A DNA stretch of 64,000 nt from QHCE01 sp041743105 (GTDB taxonomy: Bacteria > Actinomycetota > Actinomycetes > Mycobacteriales > QHCE01), in the NCBI GenBank assembly GCA_041743105.1, contig JBGTNI010000047.1, forward strand, positions 27,845 through 91,844, read 5' to 3'. A program made the position numbers and the translations under genes. Positions within the stretch are counted from its first letter, which is position 1, and each line of letters begins with the position of its first letter. A model generated the notes under the pieces. It was not told where the DNA came from and did not search any database. It worked only from the letters and a program-made list of their open reading frames with translations. This document shows positions 6,185 through 13,871 of the stretch, piece by piece.

Positions 6185-9084
6185 CGACGCACCCCGGCGG
6201 CGACCTGCTCGGCCTGACCGCTCATGAGCGGGCCGAACGGAACCAGCTCAATCGGCGAGGCGCCACTACCACGATCAACGAACAACGCGCGATGTGGCTG
6301 CGGCGTGAACCGCAGATACGGGCCGCACAATGCCTGCACATCCGCCTCCGGCGCACGCAAGAACACCAGCCCAGCTAGCAGCGGCGCCGCCTCATACCCC
6401 AGCTGTTCGGTGAAAATTCGAGCGCTATTCCACCAGCCCAACAAATACATCCGTGCCAAGGGGCCCTCACGCACCAGTTGGGCCAGCACATGTGCCGGCA
6501 CCGCGCCGGCCATGGTCGGAGAAGTAAGTCTGGAGGCCCGATGCAGTCCCGCGCCGATGATGTAGCTCACGGGCTCGTCGTCGGCTATTTGCGTCGGAGA
6601 GTCGGAGTCCGGTAGACGCGCTTGCAGCTGCTGTCCCAGCTCGATGAGACGCTGGCCGATTCCAGCGGCGGGCACCACCTCAACATCATGCCCGCGTCCG
6701 CGCAGCGCCCGCGCTAACCTGGCCAGCTCCGCGTTATGCTCCGCTCCGCTGACTCCGCCTGCACCGTCGAGCAGCACATACCGCGCGGCAGGCCTATCTG
6801 CATCCGTAGCCTTCGCGCTGACCGACAGCGCCAGCGCCGCACTGGATAAAACGCCGAGCGCGTCGTCGCGACCGTCGCCTAGCAGCGCCACGGCGCAGCC
6901 CGGATCGCCTCGCAGCTCAAACGTGACCGGCTCGGAGGACACGCTGATCGGTAACCCCAGGATTGCCCGGCCATCCGACTGCGAACCGCTATGGCCGCCA
7001 TCCTGCCAGCCGTGATCGTCGATGAGCAACCGCATCAGCTGTCCCGGCTTGCTGGGCCGGCGAGCATAGAACACCCGGGGCGGCACCACGGCTCCGCTGG
7101 CCTGCCAGAGCTGTTGCCGGAGCTGATCGAGCTGAATTTCATCGGCGTAGGCAACCACGGCACGTTGATTACGCGCCGGTGCACCGTAGTCGGAATTGAG
7201 AATCACCTCACCGCGATACCGCAGCTGCGCGGCTTCGGTATTGCCGCGTCCCAGCACGGCTTCGGATTCACTGGCCTCTGTCTTGAGGCTAATCCGCCAC
7301 GGAAACTGACCGAAAATGGAGCGCTCCTTGCTTGCCAGCGTGTCGATGCCCGACAGGGTCTGGGAAGCCAGGATCAGATGAATTCCTACAGCACGGCCAC
7401 GACGTGCCAACGTCTCGATGATGTCGATGGCTTCGCGTCCGATCTCATCACCCTGCGCAACCATCACCTGGAACTCATCGATCACCAACAATATGCGGGG
7501 CACAACCTGATCGGGGTACCTACGGCGCAACGCAGCAAGGCTGGCGACGCCACGGGCTCGAAACTGCTCCGCACGGTGGGCGAACTCGACTTCGAGGTGG
7601 CGCAGCACGGCGAGCCCGAACGACCGGTCTCCCTCCAGTCCCAGCACGCGGGCGTGCGGCATCCAATACGGCCGATCGGCGCCAGGACCCAGCCGGTCAA
7701 ATTCCAGGCCATCTTTGAAATCCAGCAGGTACATCTCGACCTGTTCCGGGCTGTAACGAGCCGCGATGCTGTGCAGTAAGACCAACAGCAGATTGGACTT
7801 TCCCTGCCCTGATGCACCGCCGACCAGCAGGTTGGGCAGCGCGGGGTCGGCACTGCGCAGACTCAACTCCACGATGTCAGTCCCGGCCAGCCCGATGGGC
7901 GCGCTCACACCGTCGGTGGCATCTTGCGACCATCGCTCGTCGGAGCGCGGCAGCACCCGGTCCAGTTCGACGCTGGGCGCGGCACGCGCCGTCGCGGCAC
8001 GCGCCAGCTGATCGGCGACCCATTGGATCAGGTCGCGCTGGGGTGCCGGGTCGGGGCGAACGACGACATCGGCGGATGTCGTGACCCCTTCCATGCACAC
8101 CCCACCCTCAACCGCGCGTAGCTGCATGGTCTGCTGCAGCACCGGCGCACAATCGATCTCCGATGCCGCCAGTGCTGCCGGGTCAGTGACGAACAGAAAT
8201 GAGATCCCGCGAGCCGGGCCGGCGTGCACTAACCGCTTCAGCTCGGCCTGAACCCGGGTGTCGATACCGTAGGGGTAGTTCAGCGCCACCAGCAGCCGGT
8301 AAGGCTCGGGTTGCCGGCCAAGAACCTCGGTTAGCTGCCCGAGATTTGCCACCCCATGCTGACCAGAAAGTTCAGCCACCCGCAACGCCGCGGTCCGGGC
8401 CCCCTGCAGCCACTCCAGGAGCTGCTCTGTGCTGGTCAGCGGCTCGGCAAACAGCGAGGTACCCAACGCACCAGTAGCTCCAACGCGCAGGCGCCCAAAC
8501 GGGCTCAGCGCTCCAGTGAGTGCAGGATCGAAGACCGAGACCTCGAGGCCACCGACTCCTACGGTGGCCAGCGCCCGCAAGACCAACGTGTGCAGCACCG
8601 AACCGGACCAGGAGTTCGGGGTGTCATGATCGGCGTTGTCACAGCACAGCGTGACGTTGCCGGCATCGAGCAACGGCAGTAACGCCGGTAACTCCGCCGG
8701 TATGGCCAAGCCCGAAACGTCGATGGAACCCCATCGCAGATAGCCGGCACCGTCGCAACCCAGCCATTCCCCGCTGCGCCACCGAGAATCCGACCACGGT
8801 GCTGCGGCAAGCCCAGGAGCTAGCCGTTCCGCGCGTCCGATGAGCACAGCGCAGACATCGTCGAGAGCTTCGCCCGTCTGGGCATCTACTTGTTGGGTGG
8901 CGCGATGCTGTTGGCGCGCGCAGTCCCGCTCCGCCTCGCGGTACCGCTGTTCGGTGGTATGCATATGCGTGTCGGCAGTGGCTAGCAGCTCGGCCGCGAT
9001 GTGGTGCAGCCGTGTAAAGGATGTGCGGAGCCGCTGCTCTTCGGACGAGGTGGCTAGCGGACTGGGCGACATGAGGCGGCTCAC
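6181..9084 (-). CDS. Large FtsK/SpoIIIE-type ATPase, three-domain
   Basis: A 967-residue protein. Residues 15-90 form a predicted coiled coil. A first domain (about 120-370) has the fold pattern of an FtsK ATPase but no Walker A. The second domain (about 400-660) is intact: Walker A GGASGQGKSN at 422-431, Walker B ILLVIDEFQ at 531-539, the RGRAVGIHLILASQ segment typical of FtsK/EccC proteins, and SLKTEASESEAVLG. A third, degenerate domain covers about 680-960 (GCAVALLGDGRDD in the P-loop position). No membrane helices are seen and there is no DNA-binding gamma domain, so this is not the cell-division FtsK. It is directly preceded by the helical-hairpin gene (1 bp gap) and overlaps the next gene. 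The layout recalls EccC of type VII secretion, but the active domain is the middle one. Role inferred: motor for moving a protein substrate. Confidence 0.85.
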   Translation of the reverse strand: MSRLMSPSPLATSSEEQRLRTSFTRLHHIAAELLATADTHMHTTEQRYREAERDCARQQHRATQQVDAQTGEALDDVCAVLIGRAERLAPGLAAAPWSDSRWRSGEWLGCDGAGYLRWGSIDVSGLAIPAELPALLPLLDAGNVTLCCDNADHDTPNSWSGSVLHTLVLRALATVGVGGLEVSVFDPALTGALSPFGRLRVGATGALGTSLFAEPLTSTEQLLEWLQGARTAALRVAELSGQHGVANLGQLTEVLGRQPEPYRLLVALNYPYGIDTRVQAELKRLVHAGPARGISFLFVTDPAALAASEIDCAPVLQQTMQLRAVEGGVCMEGVTTSADVVVRPDPAPQRDLIQWVADQLARAATARAAPSVELDRVLPRSDERWSQDATDGVSAPIGLAGTDIVELSLRSADPALPNLLVGGASGQGKSNLLLVLLHSIAARYSPEQVEMYLLDFKDGLEFDRLGPGADRPYWMPHARVLGLEGDRSFGLAVLRHLEVEFAHRAEQFRARGVASLAALRRRYPDQVVPRILLVIDEFQVMVAQGDEIGREAIDIIETLARRGRAVGIHLILASQTLSGIDTLASKERSIFGQFPWRISLKTEASESEAVLGRGNTEAAQLRYRGEVILNSDYGAPARNQRAVVAYADEIQLDQLRQQLWQASGAVVPPRVFYARRPSKPGQLMRLLIDDHGWQDGGHSGSQSDGRAILGLPISVSSEPVTFELRGDPGCAVALLGDGRDDALGVLSSAALALSVSAKATDADRPAARYVLLDGAGGVSGAEHNAELARLARALRGRGHDVEVVPAAGIGQRLIELGQQLQARLPDSDSPTQIADDEPVSYIIGAGLHRASRLTSPTMAGAVPAHVLAQLVREGPLARMYLLGWWNSARIFTEQLGYEAAPLLAGLVFLRAPEADVQALCGPYLRFTPQPHRALFVDRGSGASPIELVPFGPLMSGQAEQVAAGVRR

Positions 9085-9085
9085 C

Positions 9086-9349
9086 TTACAACGAGGTGGC
9101 GAACTGGTTGGCTTCGTGTGCCGCGCGGCGTAGCGCGGCCACGGCCTGCCCTAGTTCGGCTTCGGCAGCATGCAGCGTGTCGATGATGGCGCGGTCGGAT
9201 TGCCGAGAGGTGCCGGCGATCGCTTGACCGATCTCCGTGGCGGTTCCACCGCACGCGCTCTTGAGTCGCTCCAATGCATCACCCATACCGCGCGCATTCG
9301 TGGCAAGTGTAGCGACCTGGCCCTTGAGTCGAATCAGTGTGGAATCCAT
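9086..9349 (-). CDS. Small helical-hairpin protein, WXG100-like in size
   Basis: An 87-residue, all-helical protein: one amphipathic helix (about 3-48), a turn at GTSRQSDRA, and a second helix to the C-terminus. Size and shape match ESAT-6/WXG100 proteins, but there is no W-x-G in the turn and no obvious YxxxD/E tail, so this is only a structural resemblance. The gene stops 1 bp before the FtsK-type ATPase gene, the arrangement expected for a substrate and its motor. Its Shine-Dalgarno (GGGAG) lies inside the terminal inverted repeat of the element at 9357-9532. It could also be a small coiled-coil subunit of the ATPase. Confidence 0.72.
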   Translation of the reverse strand: MDSTLIRLKGQVATLATNARGMGDALERLKSACGGTATEIGQAIAGTSRQSDRAIIDTLHAAEAELGQAVAALRRAAHEANQFATSL

Positions 9350-9356
9350 AGAAATT

Positions 9357-9532
9357 AGAGCTCCCGGCGATAGGGCGTTGGATTAGGGAGGTGGCGAAGT
9401 TAGCTAGCACCGTCCGGTCGAGTATCGCAAGGCGGACGGCGACTGCGTGCCGGGGCACGCGGGAGGAGGACAACACAGTGAGACGAAGTGCTGGGGGACA
9501 CCGAGCCCGGCAGTTCTATCGCCGGGAGCTCT
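9357..9532. repeat. Dispersed inverted-repeat element, copy 1 (176 bp)
   Basis: Ends are an exact 17-bp inverted repeat: AGAGCTCCCGGCGATAG at 9357-9373 and its complement at 9516-9532. Inside there is a small hairpin GCGTGC-cggg-GCACGC. The element fills the gap between the Hsp70 stop (9535-9537) and the hairpin-protein start (9349). Its interior matches copies at 39628-39803 and 59132-59319. There is no room for a transposase, so MITE-like or a structured leader RNA. Confidence 0.85.
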
Positions 9533-9534
9533 GG

Positions 9535-11118
9535 CTACCTCACGTTGAGAGCTTGAAGGGACTGGCGCATGCGCGCTAACTCTGCCGCATCGACATTCGC
9601 TTGCCGATCGATGCCGAATTCGCCGAGCGCCACCCCGCTGTCGGCACCCTCTACCCGGACGCAGATAAGCCCCTGTTCGTCGTAGCCAATAATGACCTCT
9701 ACCTCTACCGAGTCCCTGCTTGCAGGCACGTTGATGCGTGCCGAACCCACAACTGTCACGTAGCTGGGGTCGACGTCTTCACCCTGCGTCACCACCACCA
9801 AGATCTCACGCTGGTGCTCGGCGAGGGTATGAAAGCGCTGCCGACCCTGCGCTGGCAGGGGCGTGTTACGCCCAATCACAATGGAGTTGATCTCCGCGCC
9901 TGTCATGGCGCAGCGCGCGATGAGCCCCAGGCTATGGGCAGTGACATCGTGGATCGATAATCGGCGAGGACCGCTGCGCTGCCGTAGCCGTGCAGCGTCG
10001 AGCTGGGCCCGGCCGCGTCGCAGCGCGGCGGCGTGGTCAGCAAGAATCGCCGCACCCAGGGCCACCGCGTGGTCGGGGTGTACAGCGGAGTGAATATCGC
10101 CTCGTATCGGCGCGCCGGTGACGCGCCGCAACATTCGCGGCACCATCGGCATCCTGGTGGACCCACCGACGAGCAGCACTGCGGATAGTTCCCCGTGATC
10201 TAATCGTGCATCAGCGAGCACCTCTGCCACGATCTCCTCGGTACGGCGCAGCAGCGGCGCGACCAGCTCCGCAAAGGCAGGTCGTGTGATCGAAACACGG
10301 TACTGCCGCTGATCGGGATACTGCAAAGTCGCGCACTCGACGACGACGGTTGTCTCCGGTGCGCTCGACAGTTCCCGCTTAGCGGCTTCGCATCGCTCCC
10401 GCAACATAAGTTCGGCCACGTCGGAATCCAAGCTGGAAGGCCCACCTTGGTCGAGCACACTCTCATCGACGTGCCGCATCAGTGCATTGTCGACGTCGAA
10501 GCCGCCCAGATTTCGGTCACCGGCCGTAGCGAGCACGGTGTAATCATCGCCGGCGATACGAACCACCGTGACGTCGAAGGTCCCACCGCCCCAGTCGTAC
10601 ACCAGCAGCGTCACCGGAAGCCGACTCCCACCGGCGGCCTCACCAAAGCCGTACGCTAACGCCGCGGCAGTCGGTTCGTTCACGATCCGCAGCACGTCGA
10701 GTCCGGCGATGATCCCGGCATCGGCGGTCGCCCGGCGGCGCGCATCGTCGAAGTACGCGGGGACGGTGATCACAACCTCCGAGCAGGGCTGCCCCAGCTG
10801 CTGCTCGGCGTCGTCGGCCAGCCGTCGTAACAGCATCGCGGAGATCTCCTCGGCGCCATACGACGTTCCCTGCTCGGTGACGCATCGCCAGCTGGCGTCG
10901 CCGATGTTGCGTTTGACCAATTCGATGCAGTCCTGGGGTTTCATCGCACCCGCGGCAACAGCCGCTGCGCCAACTAGGGGAGCTTCTCCATCAAAGAACA
11001 CCACCGATGGGGTGAGGTAATCGCCTTCTCGATTGCACAGCACCTGGGGGGTTCCGGATGAGCCGATCGCCGCCACCACCGAATAGGTGGTGCCCAGATC
11101 GATCCCTACCGAGGGCAC
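9535..11118 (-). CDS. Hsp70-family chaperone with shortened C-terminus
   Basis: A 527-residue DnaK relative. The ATPase domain is complete: phosphate loop GIDLGTTYS (5-13), catalytic lysine position K70 in ELVKRN, NEPTAAALAYG (148-158), DWGGGTFDVTV (176-186) and a later LVGGSTRMP. A substrate-binding-like beta domain follows (SLGLIARC, NTPLPAQGRQRF, VTVVGSARINVPA), but the helical lid is nearly absent. It is clearly not the housekeeping dnaK, having neither grpE nor dnaJ beside it. It overlaps the 3' end of the J-like/TPR gene by 13 bp, which suggests that the two products work together. Inferred role: dedicated chaperone for this gene set, perhaps holding the hairpin protein for the ATPase. 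Confidence 0.88.
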   Translation of the reverse strand: MPSVGIDLGTTYSVVAAIGSSGTPQVLCNREGDYLTPSVVFFDGEAPLVGAAAVAAGAMKPQDCIELVKRNIGDASWRCVTEQGTSYGAEEISAMLLRRLADDAEQQLGQPCSEVVITVPAYFDDARRRATADAGIIAGLDVLRIVNEPTAAALAYGFGEAAGGSRLPVTLLVYDWGGGTFDVTVVRIAGDDYTVLATAGDRNLGGFDVDNALMRHVDESVLDQGGPSSLDSDVAELMLRERCEAAKRELSSAPETTVVVECATLQYPDQRQYRVSITRPAFAELVAPLLRRTEEIVAEVLADARLDHGELSAVLLVGGSTRMPMVPRMLRRVTGAPIRGDIHSAVHPDHAVALGAAILADHAAALRRGRAQLDAARLRQRSGPRRLSIHDVTAHSLGLIARCAMTGAEINSIVIGRNTPLPAQGRQRFHTLAEHQREILVVVTQGEDVDPSYVTVVGSARINVPASRDSVEVEVIIGYDEQGLICVRVEGADSGVALGEFGIDRQANVDAAELARMRQSLQALNVR

Positions 11119-12374
11119 GGTGTGAGCCTGCCCATCCGTCGGGGTTCAGTCTGCTCGATGAGGGTGGCGTTGCGTTGGTACTGCGGTTGGAAGCATCCCC
11201 GCAACACCGCCAGGCCGAACAGGGCTACACCGCCCATTGCCGCCAGCAAAATGAATGCCCGCGTGAAAGGATCGGAGTCCGGTTTCAGCGCATTCGGTAC
11301 GCAGCACGACACGGCAGTAGCCAGCAGGCCAAATCCCAAGGGCCAACGGTAATTCTGCTTGAGCGCAGCGAAGGAAAACCTCGGTCGCAGTGCCTTACGC
11401 GCATAGTCGCGGTGCCGCATCAGTTCGCTGTAAACCTCAGGATCCGACGGTGCTACCGATAGTCCGCGCCCGGCCAAGGATTCGACGTAGTTGGCTTGCT
11501 CTTTCGTGGTGATCAACAACCGTCCGTCCGCCAGCTCGTGCTGGGCGAGGTATGCGCGGTGTGCCAAGGCTCGGGCTAGTGCGGTGCGGAGCACGCCTTC
11601 ATCGGGTTGCTCGCGATATGCTTGCTGGGCTGTAGTGATCGCGCGATCGACGTCACCGGCAGCAATGAGCTGCTCGATCATCGCGACTTGATACTCCGGT
11701 TCGTCCATCTGCAGGCTGGCGGCGGCCTGATAGGCGGCTAACGCCTTGGCGGGTTCGTCCGCGCTGCGCAGCACCGCACCACGCAACGCATGCAATCGTG
11801 CGTCTTCGGGATCCAGCTCCAGCGCCCGCTCGATGGCGTCTATCGCCGTGGCGTGGTCGCTGCTGGCGCTGGCAGCTTGGGCCAGCACCGACCAGGCGTA
11901 GGAGTTGTCAGGATCAGATTGAACCGCACGGCGCGCGGTGAATACGGCAACGCCGTGTTGGCCACGTTCTAGCTGGGCGACCGCCCGCGCAATCGGGCTC
12001 ACATCCCGGCCGGCAGTCGAACTGGCATCGCTTTCTGACGCATCAGCCGAATGCGGCGATCGAGTCCCCGACAGGGTCTCGATCGCCGCGGATTCAGCCC
12101 GAGGAGTGTCGCGGTGGCGCGATGGCGAGCGCGTGGCTTCGATAGCCGCGCCATCGGCCGGATCGGAGCTGTTAGATCCGCGCTCAGCGTCGGAGAGACG
12201 CTGCATCTCCAACTCGGCTTCTTGCCGAATGGCGATGTCAGGAGAGGTCGCGCGCCGCCGTAAGCTACGCCGCTGCGCCGTGATCGCGGCACGAATCTGC
12301 TCAGGACTTGCGGCTGAGTCCAGACCGAGGAGTTCGTGCAGCCCGGCCACTAGCTCTTCCCTTCGATGCGCCAC
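11106..12374 (-). CDS. J-like domain + TPR membrane protein
   Basis: A 422-residue protein. Residues 6-64 resemble a J-domain start and end (LHELLGLDSAASPEQIRAA ... EMQRLSDAE), but the HPD motif that activates Hsp70 is missing; an arginine-rich stretch (RRSLRRR) is in its place. A low-complexity acidic linker follows, then tetratricopeptide-like helices from about 135 to 300 (AVQSDPDNSYAWSVLAQAA, ALELDPEDARLHALRG). Two hydrophobic segments near 340-385 would anchor it in the membrane, with a short basic tail. It is the first gene of the minus-strand run and overlaps the Hsp70 gene. The pairing suggests a membrane-bound co-chaperone or docking protein for the Hsp70. Confidence 0.8.
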   Translation of the reverse strand: MAHRREELVAGLHELLGLDSAASPEQIRAAITAQRRSLRRRATSPDIAIRQEAELEMQRLSDAERGSNSSDPADGAAIEATRSPSRHRDTPRAESAAIETLSGTRSPHSADASESDASSTAGRDVSPIARAVAQLERGQHGVAVFTARRAVQSDPDNSYAWSVLAQAASASSDHATAIDAIERALELDPEDARLHALRGAVLRSADEPAKALAAYQAAASLQMDEPEYQVAMIEQLIAAGDVDRAITTAQQAYREQPDEGVLRTALARALAHRAYLAQHELADGRLLITTKEQANYVESLAGRGLSVAPSDPEVYSELMRHRDYARKALRPRFSFAALKQNYRWPLGFGLLATAVSCCVPNALKPDSDPFTRAFILLAAMGGVALFGLAVLRGCFQPQYQRNATLIEQTEPRRMGRLTPCPR

Positions 12375-12605
12375 TGAGTCGATCGTTACTGCATCAGCGG
12401 AGAAGTAGCTCGTTGCTAAGCGTCAGCTCAGTAAACACGTGCGCAGTTTGCAGGTCACACGACTGTACTTGTCTAGCTACTAACGTTGCTGATGAGTAAA
12501 TGCTCTGAGTTGGCATTGTCGGTGACTATAGTCGCGTGATAGCGGGAGTTCATGGCGGCGCGCTGGAGGTAAGCGATAGCGGTTAGCGCGGGTAGACCTA
12601 AATCT

Positions 12606-12626
12606 GTGGCACCTAATCTGTGCCAC
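12606..12626. terminator. Hairpin just behind bldC
   Basis: GTGGCAC-ctaatct-GTGCCAC is a perfect 7-bp inverted repeat immediately 3' of the bldC stop codon (12627-12629). The loop sequence ctaatct recurs on the right flank, giving a tandem pattern. There is no U-tract, so it may be a weak terminator, an mRNA stabiliser or a protein site. Confidence 0.45.
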
Positions 12627-12836
12627 CTAATCTAGGGTGCCGCGTTGCCGCGGGATGCCGCCGAGTAGGTCACGAACTTCGGACTCCCGATAGCGGCGAT
12701 GACCGCCCAGGGTTCGGATAGCGCTCAATTTACCTGCCTTCGCCCATCGGGTGACGGTTTTAGGGTCGACCCGGAACATGGTGGCGACCTCGGCAGGGGT
12801 TAGCAAGGCTTCCGTGTCAGGGGAAAGGGTTGCCAT
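12627..12836 (-). CDS. bldC: BldC-family MerR-like DNA-binding regulator
   Basis: A 69-residue single-domain protein made of a MerR-type winged helix-turn-helix: LLTPAEVATMFRVDPKTVTR, then WAKAGKLSAIRTLGGHRRYR. It lacks the MerR effector domain. This is the BldC family, a developmental regulator in Streptomyces, conserved across actinobacteria, that binds tandem direct repeats cooperatively. A strong ribosome site (GAGGAG, 5 nt from the ATG) precedes it. It is divergent from spo0M and close to the amino-acid dehydrogenase, a neighbourhood (bldC near valine dehydrogenase) also seen in Streptomyces. Confidence 0.92.
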   Translation of the reverse strand: MATLSPDTEALLTPAEVATMFRVDPKTVTRWAKAGKLSAIRTLGGHRRYRESEVRDLLGGIPRQRGTLD

Positions 12837-13077
12837 GATGACTCCTCGTCAGATGCATATGCGGACGCTTAGCCGCATTGCCTCCATGGTCCCCTGTGTC
12901 CCGGCTTGTCCGACATAGACCGAAAGGCCGAACTTGCCAGCTGACTGGAGGGTGCCGCGGTAGCCGCCGGTCGTCATACCTCAGCCAGGCGGTCGTCGAC
13001 CTAGTACCCAAGCATCGATCTCTCGCCGTTTCGGAAATCGCTGCGGCTGGGTCGCCGCAATGGGTTAGCGTGTATAG

Positions 13078-13818
13078 ATGAACTCCCACCGGCTCACGGC
13101 AGGCTTTATTTCCAATGTCGAAGTCGACACGATCTTGACCAACCCCATCGTCACCCCGGGTGGCACCCTCGACGGAGAAGTGCACTTTCGAGGCGGCAGG
13201 GCCAACTACAACATAGCAACGCTCAGCCTGGAATTCCTGGCTACGCTTGACATCGAAAGCGGCAATCCCCATTATCCGCTCACCATTCCGTTCGGAAAAG
13301 TGGAGCTAGCGAGTGAGTTCACCCTGGCGGCCGGCAGTCGCCAGGTAGTGCCGTTCAGTGTCAGCGTGCCGTGGTTCACTCCCATCAACACGGTAGGACC
13401 CAAGCAGCTCAAGGGCGTATCGCTCGGTGTTTACACCGGCATGAGGATGGGCGGAACCTTCAACGAAAACGACAGCGATCCGCTACAGGCAGCTCCGTTC
13501 CCAATACAGGAGCAGCTGCTCAGGGCGATGGAGCGGGCAGGCTTCATGCTGAACGCAACAGACCTAGAAGACATCCGCATCACCCCCACCCACACGTCGT
13601 TCGCACAGAAGATCAAGTATGTGCCCAGCCGGGAAATCTCATGGGAGTTTCGTGAGCTCAAAATGGCGTTCATCGGCAATCCGGACACGGTGGACGTATT
13701 ACTGGAAAGCGACACGGGCGCTAGGCACCAATTCGCCATCGCCCACGCAGACGCCGCAGCCTTCAATGCAGACGCGCTACTCACTCCGGCGCTACTCGCG
13801 CTAGGCGCGCAACGCTAA
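13078..13818 (+). CDS. Spo0M/SpoOM-family arrestin-like protein
   Basis: A 246-residue cytoplasmic protein of the SpoOM (Spo0M) family with an arrestin-like beta-sandwich. Supporting pieces are VDTILTNPIVTPGGTLDGEV at the start, strands alternating through residue 130, the SLGVYTGM segment and the C-terminal REISWEFRELKMAF. In Bacillus, Spo0M affects sporulation and the cytoskeleton; in non-sporulating actinobacteria its role is unknown. The ATG at 13078 is the only sensible start. It lies between bldC and the dehydrogenase. Confidence 0.85.
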   Translation: MNSHRLTAGFISNVEVDTILTNPIVTPGGTLDGEVHFRGGRANYNIATLSLEFLATLDIESGNPHYPLTIPFGKVELASEFTLAAGSRQVVPFSVSVPWFTPINTVGPKQLKGVSLGVYTGMRMGGTFNENDSDPLQAAPFPIQEQLLRAMERAGFMLNATDLEDIRITPTHTSFAQKIKYVPSREISWEFRELKMAFIGNPDTVDVLLESDTGARHQFAIAHADAAAFNADALLTPALLALGAQR

Positions 13819-13871
13819 CACTTACTGGCCGTTCTATCCGCGCCACCACTGCACAATCAGGAGCAAGTAGC

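Noticed and set aside
6181..9084. Housekeeping FtsK (DNA translocase)
   Set aside because: No N-terminal membrane helices and no C-terminal gamma DNA-binding domain; Walker motifs sit in the middle of a three-domain protein.
9535..11118. Housekeeping dnaK
   Set aside because: Shortened C-terminus and no grpE/dnaJ neighbours; better called a dedicated Hsp70-family protein.
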